Shown here: positions 28,477 through 36,948 of the stretch, one piece after another
Position numbering within the stretch: position 1 is the first letter of the stretch
Layout: every line of letters begins with the position of its first letter
From: Bacteroides sp.
Lineage (GTDB): Bacteria; Bacteroidota; Bacteroidia; Bacteroidales; Muribaculaceae
DNA length: 64,000 nt
Direction of reading: 5' to 3'
Assembly: GCA_014802015.1 (NCBI GenBank)
Contig: JAAVDB010000026.1
Coordinates: 1-64,000 of the forward strand
Made by a program: the position numbers and the translations under genes
The notes under the pieces: generated by a model
Database searches by the model: none
Told to the model about the DNA's origin: nothing
What the model saw: the letters and a program-made list of their open reading frames with translations, nothing else

Positions 28477-28497
28477 TTTTAATTATATAATTATAAG

Positions 28498-29256
28498 TTA
28501 TTTATTCCAGATATTCCATGCACCTATGGCTTGAAGCTCAAGCATTTCATGCCCGTTTTTTATTGCGGCGCCATGTTCCGCTCCTTTTTTAAGGAATGTG
28601 GTGAGTTCGGGATTATACACCAGATCATACAGAAGATGTCCGGGGGTGAGATATTCGTATGGGATGTCCGGGCAACTCTCTACATCGGGATATGTGCCCA
28701 CTGGAGTAGAGTTGACTATCACTCGGTATTCGGCCATCACCTCAGGTGTGAGACGGTCATAACTCAGCATGCCGTCACGCGGTGTCCTTGACACGAATAC
28801 AGGTTCGACCCCGAGTGATTTAAGTCCGTGATACACGGCTTTAGATGCACCGCCCGTGCCGAGAATCAGGGCCTTCCGACGCTCATCGGTGATGAATGGT
28901 GCGATAGACTCGCGGAAACCTATCACATCTGAATTATAGCCGACGAGTCTCACCGTCTCAGGTTCTTCAGGATCGCGTATGACCTTTATTACATTTACCG
29001 CACCGATGGCGGCAGCTTCGTCATCAAGACTGTCAAGGTAGGGGATGACCTGCTGTTTGTAAGGTATGGTGACGTTCAGTCCTGCAAGATCAGGGTGATT
29101 GCTGACAATGTCATTGAACTCCGTGATGGCGGGTATCTCGAAATTACAGTATTCGGCATCGATCCCTTCGTTGGCGAATTTCTCATTGAAATATCTTCGT
29201 GAGAACGAGTGTCCGAGCGGATAGCCTATCAGGCCGTATGTCTTGTGTTGGTTCAT
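28498..29256 (-). CDS. aroE: Shikimate dehydrogenase
   Basis: Reduces 3-dehydroshikimate to shikimate with NADPH in aromatic amino acid synthesis. The start is set at ATG 29256, giving MNQHKTYGLIGYPLGHSFS; the track's 40 extra upstream residues overlap the preceding gene and are not family-like. The 252-residue protein has the substrate-binding SFS motif, NVTIPYKQQV with the catalytic Lys, the partner Asp in VGYNSDVIGF and the dinucleotide loop LGTGGASKAV. It lies 22 bp after the sulfatase-fold gene. Confidence 0.95.
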   Translation of the reverse strand: MNQHKTYGLIGYPLGHSFSRRYFNEKFANEGIDAEYCNFEIPAITEFNDIVSNHPDLAGLNVTIPYKQQVIPYLDSLDDEAAAIGAVNVIKVIRDPEEPETVRLVGYNSDVIGFRESIAPFITDERRKALILGTGGASKAVYHGLKSLGVEPVFVSRTPRDGMLSYDRLTPEVMAEYRVIVNSTPVGTYPDVESCPDIPYEYLTPGHLLYDLVYNPELTTFLKKGAEHGAAIKNGHEMLELQAIGAWNIWNK

Positions 29257-29278
29257 TTTATTGTGTTTTGTCCTGTGT

Positions 29279-31099
29279 TTATCGTTTGGCCAGGTCTTCA
29301 TACAGATACTGTAGTATGACGCGACCTTTGTGTTCTCGGTCCGCGTCGGGCGAATCGATAGCCTCGCCTGACACATTATCCACTACCGTATAGCCCGTAG
29401 CGTCACGAAACATGAATCCGTTGACAAACGTATGGAATCCGAACGGATACTTGTAGCTCTCCGACATGACATCACGACTGAATATGAACTCCTCATGTCT
29501 GATGCCGAGCTGGCCGAGTATCGTGGCGGCGATGTCTGACTGTGACATGAGCGTATCTATGTGTCGCGGTTGTTTGACAGCTCCGCCGAGCATCAGCAAC
29601 GGTATATGTGCGTATTTGTCGTAGGCGAGAAACTGTCCGGTATTGCATCCGTGGTCACCTGTCACGACGATGAGCAGATTCTTCCATGCCGGTGTGTTTT
29701 TCAACCGTTCGACCAGTCTGCCCAACGCGTCGTCGACATAGGCGAACGAATTGGTTATCGGATTATCTTTGATACGGTCGTAGGGCACTATCCACGGTTC
29801 GTGCGAACTGAGGGTCTGTACTGTGGTGAACCACTGTTTCCCCTCTGCGGTCTTTTTCATTATGTCGTCATATACCCAGTCGAAGACGATGCCGTCGTGT
29901 ACGCCCCATTTGCCCCGTTCGTAAGAGCGCGGGAAGTCATTCTCACCGACCACGCGGTCATGCCCCATGGTCAGATAGTATTCCGACTTATGAAACACCT
30001 TCAGGTCTCCGCCATGCACCGCCATAGTGTCATAACCGAGCTCCTTGAACTTGCGCGGGAATGCCGGAAGATTGGATACTTTTTTGGTCATGCGTATTAC
30101 GCTCGTGGTGGGTTGGGCGAGATAACCGCTGAGCAATGCCACCAGTCCGCGGTCAGTGCGGAAACTGTTGCAGTCGACATGTGTGAAGAATAATCCCTCC
30201 TGTGACAGTCTGTTGATATTGGGGGTGACGTCAGGCTCTCCGCCAAGCGCACCGACAAACCGTGCGCTCAGACTCTCCCAGATTATAAACAGTACATTGG
30301 GGCGGTCGGTATTGAGTAGTTTTTCGATGGGGAAACTGTCACCCGGAAACAGTTCTGCAAACTCGCGATGACAGGTCTCGTCATCCATTGAGCGAAACGC
30401 TCCCTCAATCTTGTCGTTGACCGACAGCGAGTAGATGAACGAATAGAGCGGATTGAGCGCACAATGGTTGAAAAACAGCACGTTGGAGTAGAATGATACG
30501 CTCGGATTGTTGGGGCGACGTCCGAGTCCGCGTATCATCGCAAACAATGCCCCGACCGAAAGGATCAGCGTGAGTATCGACAGGAGTATCTGAGTGACGC
30601 CACGCGCAGTGAACGTGTCTGATGCATAATATGACGCACCTTGCAACCATACTGCCGTGAATATAGTCATGGCGAGGATGGATATGATTGCCGTTATCAG
30701 ATAGGGAGTGCTGACGCTTGAGCACGCGCTCCTTAGCTCCTTGACATAATTGAGCACCGATGCGTCGAGCTTGAATTTCCAGAATGGGTAGAGTCCGGTA
30801 TCGACTGCAACTCCGAGTCCTGTCACAATACCTATTGCGATATTGTAGAGAGTCATGAATCCGTCGAGGAAACGGACCGGGACGAGAGTCTGTATAAATG
30901 CTGCAATGACGGGGATAGCCGTAATGTATGAGCATACTATTATGTCCGAGCGCAGTCCGTAACGCTCCATCCGCACAAATTCCTCCATGGTGATGTGCTC
31001 AGCGGTCTCCTTGCGGTTATAGATAACAAAAAGAGGACGCTGAATGAACTGAAAGTACAGCAGACATCCGATGAAATATGTGCAGATAAAGACTATCAT
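29279..31099 (-). CDS. LtaS-like sulfatase-fold membrane transferase
   Basis: The 606-residue protein has about five N-terminal membrane segments and a periplasmic sulfatase-superfamily domain. Metal and catalytic motifs are visible: FIIWESLSARF, HVDCNSFRTDRG with the nucleophile Thr, DTMAVHGGD and VTGDHGCN. The start is ATG 31099, which overlaps the GT9 stop codon as ATGA; the longer ORF start is not used. LtaS relatives move phosphoglycerol or phosphoethanolamine from lipids to a glycan. Placed in an LPS gene cluster, it may decorate the LPS core or a surface polymer; this is inference. Confidence 0.85.
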   Translation of the reverse strand: MIVFICTYFIGCLLYFQFIQRPLFVIYNRKETAEHITMEEFVRMERYGLRSDIIVCSYITAIPVIAAFIQTLVPVRFLDGFMTLYNIAIGIVTGLGVAVDTGLYPFWKFKLDASVLNYVKELRSACSSVSTPYLITAIISILAMTIFTAVWLQGASYYASDTFTARGVTQILLSILTLILSVGALFAMIRGLGRRPNNPSVSFYSNVLFFNHCALNPLYSFIYSLSVNDKIEGAFRSMDDETCHREFAELFPGDSFPIEKLLNTDRPNVLFIIWESLSARFVGALGGEPDVTPNINRLSQEGLFFTHVDCNSFRTDRGLVALLSGYLAQPTTSVIRMTKKVSNLPAFPRKFKELGYDTMAVHGGDLKVFHKSEYYLTMGHDRVVGENDFPRSYERGKWGVHDGIVFDWVYDDIMKKTAEGKQWFTTVQTLSSHEPWIVPYDRIKDNPITNSFAYVDDALGRLVERLKNTPAWKNLLIVVTGDHGCNTGQFLAYDKYAHIPLLMLGGAVKQPRHIDTLMSQSDIAATILGQLGIRHEEFIFSRDVMSESYKYPFGFHTFVNGFMFRDATGYTVVDNVSGEAIDSPDADREHKGRVILQYLYEDLAKR

Positions 31100-32127
31100 A
31101 ATTTCGCCATAACTTTTGAAACTATAGTTTCCTCGGACAGTGTGCGCAGACAGTTGGTATGCCCCTTCGGACATTCGTCACTGCCGGCTATGGTGCAGGG
31201 TTGACACGGAAGATTGAGACATACGGCATCGTCAGCCGTCTGCCCGAATCCTAAGAATCCGCATGCGGGAGTGGTACTGCCCCATATCGAGATGACCTTC
31301 GTGCCGCCAAGTGCCGCCAGATGCTGATTGGCCGAGTCCATGCTGACCATTACGTCGAGCTGTCCCATTATGGCGATCTCATCTTCAAGCGGGAATTGTC
31401 CTGCTAAGGATGTTATGCCGTCTTCCTGCCATGAGGCGAGGGTTTCGGCCTCGGCTCCACGGCCACCGAACAGATATACGTTCACTCCGCGTGCCGCCAG
31501 CTGTCGGGCGACGTTACGCATCTTCTCGGGTGGATATGTCTTGTTGGCATATCTGGCAAATGGAGCTATGCCGACCGCCGGTGATTTTATCCGCACGGGA
31601 AGGTTATAATTCTCCTTACCGTACACCGGGCTGAAGACAGTTTTAGCGTCTAACCCGAGTCGGCGGAAGGTGTCGAAATATCGGTCGATATACTGCCTCT
31701 GAGGCTCACCTCCGGCATATACCTTATGACGGGCTCCACGTGCCTTGTCGACGGTCACGGTTTTTGCTCCGTGCATTCTCAGCCATGCCGTGATGACCTT
31801 TGTCCTTGCTATGTCATGCAGATCAGCCACATAGTCAGGGCGCAACCGAGCCAGTTCACGGGCTATGCGGATTGTGCCGCGCAGACCTCTGTATTGCTCC
31901 TTGAGGTCAAATGTCATCACCCTGACATTGGCAGGCGGATTGATGAACATGCGTCCGAAAAACGGACGGGTGACAAAGATTATCTCCATCTCGGGATAAG
32001 CCTTTGCCACCGAATATATGACCGGGACGGTCATAGCGATATCGCCAAGCGCCGAGAACCGTATGGCCACGAGACGCTTGGCGTATCCTTGATTATCGCA
32101 TGTGTCGCTGTGTGAAGACACGGTCAC
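31096..32127 (-). CDS. Glycosyltransferase family 9 (heptosyltransferase-like)
   Basis: A 343-residue GT-B enzyme. The N-terminus LVAIRFSALGDIAMTVPVI is typical of GT9, as are IGIAPFARYANKTYP in the nucleotide-binding domain, the SMDSANQHLAALGG motif and the final PCQPCTIAGSDECPKGHTNCL segment. GT9 enzymes add heptose or related sugars to the LPS inner core at the cytoplasmic face. The start is GTG 32127, one base after the cytidylyltransferase stop codon; the stop overlaps the next start as ATGA. Confidence 0.88.
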   Translation of the reverse strand: MTVSSHSDTCDNQGYAKRLVAIRFSALGDIAMTVPVIYSVAKAYPEMEIIFVTRPFFGRMFINPPANVRVMTFDLKEQYRGLRGTIRIARELARLRPDYVADLHDIARTKVITAWLRMHGAKTVTVDKARGARHKVYAGGEPQRQYIDRYFDTFRRLGLDAKTVFSPVYGKENYNLPVRIKSPAVGIAPFARYANKTYPPEKMRNVARQLAARGVNVYLFGGRGAEAETLASWQEDGITSLAGQFPLEDEIAIMGQLDVMVSMDSANQHLAALGGTKVISIWGSTTPACGFLGFGQTADDAVCLNLPCQPCTIAGSDECPKGHTNCLRTLSEETIVSKVMAKL

Positions 32128-32128
32128 G

Positions 32129-32860
32129 TTATTTTCCGAGATTCTTGAGGTATGCCTCTACACCGTCGATGTCCTTGCGGTTATCCACCGACAGGGACTT
32201 GCAGTGACAGTTGTAATAGTAGATGGGCATGTGATTTTCGAGGAAGCGGAACGAGTCGTTCTCTTCAATCTTCTCGATGGGGCCTCGCGGGGTGTTGTGA
32301 TAGAAGTCGAGAGCCTTGCGGGTGAATGCTCCCACTCCGACAAATTTATGGAACACGTAGTCCATGGCACCTTTAGGATAGGGGATGGGTGAACGTGAGA
32401 TGAAGAGACAGCGGTCATCGGCGGCTGTGACGATCTTAAGGTTGGTGGCATCAACCACTTCGACGGGATTGGTGAAGTCGGTCATAAGATTAGACACGAA
32501 GAAATCACCGGGCTGCAGGCCGTCGGGGATGCACTGTATGATTGCGTCGCGGGTGAGCAGGGGTTCGTCACCGTTGACCATCACATAAAGGTCGGCCTCG
32601 ATGCGGGTTGACACCTCATAGAGGCGTTCCGTAGCAGTGTCATGGTCGTCACGGGTCATTATGACCTTGGCGCCGAAACTCTCGGCCTTATCCTTGATTT
32701 TCTCGCTGTCGGTAGCCACATATACCTCCTCGAATATCTCTACCTCCTTACAGTGCTCATACACCCACTCTATCATGGGTTTACCGAGAATAAGTGCAAG
32801 CGGTTTCTCAAAGAATCTTGTCGACTCGGCTCTGGCCGGAATCACGCATATAATCTTCAT
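32129..32860 (-). CDS. KdsB-like CMP-sugar-acid cytidylyltransferase (divergent)
   Basis: The start is ATG 32860, giving MKIICVIPARAESTRFFEKPL; the track's 28 extra residues overlap the upstream gene. The 243-residue protein has the family layout: PARxxSTR loop, KPLALILGKPMIEWVYEH, VYVATDSEKI, a Gly-Asp-Glu-Pro motif and SRSPIPYP. It differs from canonical Kdo cytidylyltransferase at key places: TATERLYEV where SGTDR is expected, and VNGDEP for VQGDEP. The operon has waaA, so a Kdo or related ulosonate substrate is likely, but the exact sugar acid is open. Confidence 0.78.
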   Translation of the reverse strand: MKIICVIPARAESTRFFEKPLALILGKPMIEWVYEHCKEVEIFEEVYVATDSEKIKDKAESFGAKVIMTRDDHDTATERLYEVSTRIEADLYVMVNGDEPLLTRDAIIQCIPDGLQPGDFFVSNLMTDFTNPVEVVDATNLKIVTAADDRCLFISRSPIPYPKGAMDYVFHKFVGVGAFTRKALDFYHNTPRGPIEKIEENDSFRFLENHMPIYYYNCHCKSLSVDNRKDIDGVEAYLKNLGK

Positions 32861-32907
32861 TGCGATATATAGGTTTTTTGATTTATTATCAGGATTTATT
32901 GTCGTTA

Positions 32908-33780
32908 TCATTGAAACAGCCATCTGCGGTGTGACCACAGCCACAGTCCGGGGCGCCGGCGGATGGTCTGTTCGAGCATCTCCATGTAGCGCCGGGTGTA
33001 AGGTGAATCTACGTCAAGGCTCTCCGGCTCGATGGGTTTGAATGTCAGTTTATAATGTCCGCGTCCGGTTTTCTCTACATCAATATAAGCGTATGCTGCG
33101 TTGATACGCTTGCCGATCTCTTCGCCTCCGGTATTGAACGGGGTGTTCTGGCCCATAAAGATGGTGTGGTGATGCGAGACGTTGGTGTTGGAGCGGTGAT
33201 CGGCGATGAATCCGATGATGTAAGGTACCTTGTCGCGTGACCACTGAAACATGGTGCGGAACACTTTGTCCTGTCTGACCGACACCGAGTTGAAGCGCGA
33301 GCGTATTTTCAGCATCAGGCGGTCAAACGCTGTGTCACGCAGTTGCTTATATACTTGGGCGCATATCTGCGGCTCCTTGACATGACGCACGATCGCCGGC
33401 ACATATTCCCAATTGGCGTAATGACCGAGATACACTACGACGGGATGCCCTTCGGACACGAGCCTGTCTATCAGATCTGTCCCTTCTACCTTGATGCGTC
33501 TGTCGGCCTCTCGGTCGCTGATATGCAGCAGTTTGGCTGTCTCGACGATATTGTCGGCAAACTGAGTGTAGAAATCCTTCTCGATTTCAAGCAGTTCCTG
33601 CTCGCTCTTTTCGGGGAAAGAGTTCCTGAGATTAGTCCGTATGACGTTTCTGCGATACTTTATTACCTTGGACAGTATGAACCGTATGCCGTTGCTCATG
33701 GCATACAGCACCGGAAAGGGGAGAATGGCGAGCGATGTGAACAGCCCGCGATAGAGGGCATATTTCATTTTTTCGCGCAT
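32908..33780 (-). CDS. Lipid A late acyltransferase (LpxL/HtrB family)
   Basis: A 290-residue membrane-associated acyltransferase with an N-terminal hydrophobic stretch and the catalytic motif HYANWE (HX4E) in VVYLGHYANWEYVP. It also has the family segment ADHRSNTNVSHHHTIFMGQNTPF. It adds a secondary acyl chain to Kdo-lipid A precursors. It overlaps the waaA end: the track start is ATG 33780, but an equally good ATG at 33768 overlaps the waaA stop codon as ATGA. Sequence alone does not decide between them. Confidence 0.88.
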   Translation of the reverse strand: MREKMKYALYRGLFTSLAILPFPVLYAMSNGIRFILSKVIKYRRNVIRTNLRNSFPEKSEQELLEIEKDFYTQFADNIVETAKLLHISDREADRRIKVEGTDLIDRLVSEGHPVVVYLGHYANWEYVPAIVRHVKEPQICAQVYKQLRDTAFDRLMLKIRSRFNSVSVRQDKVFRTMFQWSRDKVPYIIGFIADHRSNTNVSHHHTIFMGQNTPFNTGGEEIGKRINAAYAYIDVEKTGRGHYKLTFKPIEPESLDVDSPYTRRYMEMLEQTIRRRPGLWLWSHRRWLFQ

Positions 33781-35039
33781 AGCCTGTCAAGTATATGACG
33801 CACCACACGGGGAGTGGCGCCGGTGTTCTGGTTTACATATTTGGCTGCACGCTTGGCGATATAATCTCGGCGTGCCCTGTCGCTCTTCAGACGTTTGAAC
33901 CATTGGTCAAGTTCCTCGGTGTCATGCACGACTCTACCGATGCCGAGGCGCACCATTTCGGTCGGGGTGACCTTGCGACGGATGTTCGGGCCGAACGACA
34001 CGGGTATGCCGTAGACGGCCGGTTCGATGACGCTGTGCAGCAGACGTGTGAATCCGCCCCCCACATACGCCCATGAGGCGTAGCGGTATATATAGGCGAG
34101 TGCGCCGACAAAATCAACTATCAGCACGCGGGCATCACTCATATCGGTGTCGGGCGTGCACTGTGAGTAGCGCACGCACCGCCCTTTGACCTTTGCCTCG
34201 ATGTCCTTGATGATGTCGTCTGTAATCTCGTGTGGTACGATGACGAATCGGATGTCGGGATGACGGTTGACCAGCTCGGTCACCATCTCCAGATCCTTGT
34301 CATGGTGGATGCTTCCGGCCAGAAATATCTCATGGTTGCCCTTGAATCGTTCGATCAATTCATCTTTCCAAGGGGTTGAGGCTACAAGCGCAACGTTGTC
34401 GAACAGCGGGTCGCCGTTGACTGATGCGTTCTCTACGCCGAGTCTCTCCAGATTTTTTATCGAGTTTTCGTCAAGTGTGAATACCTTTGACATGCTCTTG
34501 ATCGAGCTGCGGTATAGGTTGCCATACCATTTGAAGAACGGTCCGTCATCACGTATTATCGCCGACACGAGCAGTGACGGAATGCCTCGCTCCCTGAGCT
34601 GATGCAGGTAATTGTGCCAGTATTCCGACACCATGAACACAGCGCAGTCAGGACGCACGGCGTCAAGAAATCGTGATGCGTTGGCGTTGGTGTCAAGCGG
34701 GAGATAAAACACGCGGTCGATGTCGCGCGGATTTTTGCTAACGGCTTCATAACCTGTCGGCGAGAAGAACGTCACCACCACATTGCAGTCGGACTCGCTC
34801 TTGATGGCTTTGATTATGGGACGCGCTATGCCGAACTCGCCAAGCGACGCTGCGTGAAGCCACACGGTAGGTTTCGATCGGTCAAGGGTAGATGCTCCTT
34901 TCTCGACATCCTCTACAGCGTGTCGCTGGCCACGAATGAAACGCATCAGCTTGGCCGGACTATTGTCTGACACAAAGGGCGATGCGCCATTGATGGCGTA
35001 TCGCGCTATGCGCATCACCGTGTCGTATTTTCTTAGCAT
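33765..35039 (-). CDS. waaA: Kdo transferase WaaA (KdtA)
   Basis: Transfers Kdo from CMP-Kdo to lipid A precursor at the inner membrane. The start is ATG 35039 (MLRKYDTVM); the longer ORF runs past the predicted transcription start region. The 424-residue protein has VWLHAASLGEFGIARPII with the catalytic Glu region, VNGDPLFDNV in the middle and the GGGFTRLLHSVIEPAVYG nucleotide-binding motif, in which the Glu is conserved. It is first in waaA-lpxL-like-kdsB-like-GT9-LtaS-like, an LPS inner-core group. Confidence 0.93.
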   Translation of the reverse strand: MLRKYDTVMRIARYAINGASPFVSDNSPAKLMRFIRGQRHAVEDVEKGASTLDRSKPTVWLHAASLGEFGIARPIIKAIKSESDCNVVVTFFSPTGYEAVSKNPRDIDRVFYLPLDTNANASRFLDAVRPDCAVFMVSEYWHNYLHQLRERGIPSLLVSAIIRDDGPFFKWYGNLYRSSIKSMSKVFTLDENSIKNLERLGVENASVNGDPLFDNVALVASTPWKDELIERFKGNHEIFLAGSIHHDKDLEMVTELVNRHPDIRFVIVPHEITDDIIKDIEAKVKGRCVRYSQCTPDTDMSDARVLIVDFVGALAYIYRYASWAYVGGGFTRLLHSVIEPAVYGIPVSFGPNIRRKVTPTEMVRLGIGRVVHDTEELDQWFKRLKSDRARRDYIAKRAAKYVNQNTGATPRVVRHILDRLCAKK

Positions 35040-35109
35040 AGGTGGCTGTCGAGGTCGGTTTTTATATACATTGTGGCCCGGGCATGGCGCGGACATAGAT
35101 TAGAGTTGA

Positions 35110-35117
35110 CAAAATTA
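35110..35117 (-). promoter_or_regulatory. Candidate -7 element for the waaA operon
   Basis: Minus-strand TAATTTTG (35117-35110) matches TAnnTTTG, giving a predicted start about 65 bases before waaA. No clear -33 TTG is seen. It is divergent from the promoter at 35124-35159. Confidence 0.55.
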
Positions 35118-35123
35118 CGACAT

Positions 35124-35159
35124 TTTGTTGAATTATTAATGCTTTTTTCAGTAATTTTG
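35124..35159 (+). promoter_or_regulatory. Promoter of the YciO-like/FemAB-like pair
   Basis: TAATTTTG at 35152-35159 fits TAnnTTTG and TTTGTTG at 35124-35130 gives a -33 element 21 bp upstream. The predicted start is near 35166, leaving a leader of about 120 bases that holds a 41-codon ORF. Confidence 0.7.
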
Positions 35160-35166
35160 CATTGCT

Positions 35167-35292
35167 ATGGATGTAAGGTTTGAAAATACAATAAGGGAGA
35201 TGGCTCAATCACAGCCCGCCGTGGCACTCGGCAGTCTTTCCGAAAACAATATCCGAACATATATTATCACTCTAAACTATCACCGGCCATGA
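35167..35292 (+). CDS. Possible 41-codon leader ORF
   Basis: An ORF starting ATG at 35167 encodes 41 residues beginning MDVRFENTIREM, and its TGA overlaps the start codon of the YciO-like gene as ATGA. It begins at about the predicted transcription start, so it would have to be leaderless or start at an internal Met (codon 12). No family is recognised. It may be only an untranslated leader. Confidence 0.25.
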   Translation: MDVRFENTIREMAQSQPAVALGSLSENNIRTYIITLNYHRP

Positions 35293-35888
35293 AAACTCTC
35301 CGTATGTATCCGACCAGTCTTAACGACCGATTCCTTGACGATGCGGTCGAGGCACTGCGTGACGGCGATATAATCATATATCCCACTGATACGCTTTATG
35401 CCCTCGGATGTAACGCTCTCAATAACAATGCGATCGAACGTCTGTGTAAATTCAAGGGAGTAAATCCTCAGAAACAGACCCTGTCGATAGTGTGCGACGG
35501 CCTGTCGATGGCGAGTGAATATGCGCGTATCGACAATGAGGCCTTCCGCATATTGCGTACCAATCTTCCGGGACCGTTCACATTTATCCTCCCGGCCGCC
35601 ACGACGCTCCCCAAGGTGTTCAAGGGGCGCAGGACTGTAGGAGTGCGTGTCCCTGACAATACCATAGCCCGAGCCATAGCCGAGCGGCTTGGCAATCCCG
35701 TACTCTCGACATCCATAGCGCAGGAGGGGGATGGTGTCGATCCGATGACATTCGCATTTGAGTATGACGATGTGGCCTCACTGCTGATAGACGGTGGCGA
35801 GAGTGACGGCATACCCTCCACGGTTATAGACATCACCGACAGCCGTTCGCCCGAGATAATCCGTGAGGGCAAAGGTGAACTTGAATGA
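35289..35888 (+). CDS. Sua5/YrdC/YciO-family protein, YciO-like
   Basis: A 199-residue protein with the YrdC fold: IIYPTDTLYALGCNALN near residue 31, the LPGPFTFILPA strand and RRTVGVRVPDN. TsaC/Sua5 enzymes make threonylcarbamoyl-AMP for the tRNA t6A modification. This sequence reads closer to E. coli YciO, for example PVLSTSIAQEGD where TsaC has a Ser-x-Asn motif, and the STVIDITD...REG ending. It may thus have weak or different nucleotide activity. It ends with a 4-bp overlap into the next gene. Confidence 0.82.
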   Translation: MKTLRMYPTSLNDRFLDDAVEALRDGDIIIYPTDTLYALGCNALNNNAIERLCKFKGVNPQKQTLSIVCDGLSMASEYARIDNEAFRILRTNLPGPFTFILPAATTLPKVFKGRRTVGVRVPDNTIARAIAERLGNPVLSTSIAQEGDGVDPMTFAFEYDDVASLLIDGGESDGIPSTVIDITDSRSPEIIREGKGELE

Positions 35889-36835
35889 TATATGAGATGA
35901 TAAGGCGAGTCAGTCCGAAGGAATACGGCAATCTTTTTCCCGAGCCGTCACACGTTTTTGACAGTGTCGCGTTCAATGAACTCAATCGTGAGAAATGTGA
36001 CGGGATACATTATCTTGTCATGTCTGATGCCGGCGGTAAGGTGCGTTTCGGCCTGATTCTCGGCGAGCGTGGCGATGAATTGCGGTCACCGTTCTCAGCG
36101 CCTTTCGGTGGCTTGGAGGCTCGTGGACGATCGCAACGCGTAGGCCATTACATCGATGCCATAAAGGATGTGATGGATTACGGACGTAGTCTTGGCCGCA
36201 GGATTGTGATCACGCTTCCCCCTGCGGTTTATGACAATAAGTCATCCGTTATGGCATCACAGTTGCAGGCGGCTCTGAGCTGTGGCGCGACCGTCGGGCA
36301 TTCCGATTATAATTATCATTATCCGCTTGATTCGTTCGGATCGTTTGTCAGTGATCTTGACATCAAGGTCCGTCAGAAATTCCTTGCTTCCGACAGGCAG
36401 GGATTTGAGTTTGAACATCACGCCATACATGAGCATGAGGCGGTCGAGGAGATTTACTCCATAATCCTTGCCAACCACACGGCACTCGGTTATCCGGTGC
36501 GCATGTCGCTCGACGACATCCGGCGGACGTCAACGTGTGTACCGATGGATTTCTTCATGCTCCGCAAAGAGGGGCGTGGTGTAGCCGGTGCGATGGTCTA
36601 TCACACATCGCCCGATGTCGCACAGCTGATCTACTGGGGTGATATGCTTGAATACCGCGCACTCCGTCCGATGAATTATTTTGCTTACAGGATACTGGAG
36701 TATTATCACAGGCAGGGCAAAAGGGCATTTGACCTCGGCCCGTCCTCCTCTGACGGCATCCCGTCGCTGGGGTTGTGCGACTTTAAGGCGGGACTCGGAT
36801 GTGTGCTTACACCGAAATTTACTCTGATACTCTGA
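35885..36835 (+). CDS. FemAB/GNAT-like acyltransferase-fold protein
   Basis: A 316-residue protein starting 4 bp inside the YciO-like gene. Its layout, with a first half around SAPFGGLEARGR and a second half with YSIILANHTALGYPVRMSLDDI followed by VAGAMVYHTSPDVAQLIYWGDM and FDLGPSSSDG, resembles the tandem-GNAT FemAB/Acetyltransf_6 proteins of Bacteroidota. Related proteins transfer amino-acyl or acyl groups to peptidoglycan precursors or glycans. The substrate is unknown. A bidirectional terminator follows. Confidence 0.65.
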   Translation: MIYEMIRRVSPKEYGNLFPEPSHVFDSVAFNELNREKCDGIHYLVMSDAGGKVRFGLILGERGDELRSPFSAPFGGLEARGRSQRVGHYIDAIKDVMDYGRSLGRRIVITLPPAVYDNKSSVMASQLQAALSCGATVGHSDYNYHYPLDSFGSFVSDLDIKVRQKFLASDRQGFEFEHHAIHEHEAVEEIYSIILANHTALGYPVRMSLDDIRRTSTCVPMDFFMLRKEGRGVAGAMVYHTSPDVAQLIYWGDMLEYRALRPMNYFAYRILEYYHRQGKRAFDLGPSSSDGIPSLGLCDFKAGLGCVLTPKFTLIL

Positions 36836-36875
36836 TCTCCCTAAGTTTTTGTCATCACGTTTCCTGAAAAAAATC

Positions 36876-36930
36876 ACAGACTCCCGAATGTTTCTGACGA
36901 ACATCCGGGAGTCTGTCGTTTATTCCTTTT
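36876..36930. terminator. Bidirectional terminator between convergent genes
   Basis: An 11-bp stem ACAGACTCCCG (36876-36886) pairs with CGGGAGTCTGT (36906-36916) and is extended inside by ATGT/ACAT after one mismatch. T-rich stretches flank both sides (CGTTTATTCCTTTT on plus, GATTTTTTC on minus). It can serve the FemAB-like gene and the minus-strand gene that ends at 36949. Confidence 0.85.
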
Positions 36931-36948
36931 AGATACGGCGAGACTTTT

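Noticed and set aside
29257-29376. 40-residue N-terminal extension of aroE in the ORF track
   Set aside because: It overlaps the sulfatase-fold gene, and AroE proteins start near the YGLIGYPLGHS motif.
32861-32944. 28-residue extension of the KdsB-like ORF
   Set aside because: It overlaps the acyltransferase end and is not family-like; ATG 32860 is directly before IICVIPAR.
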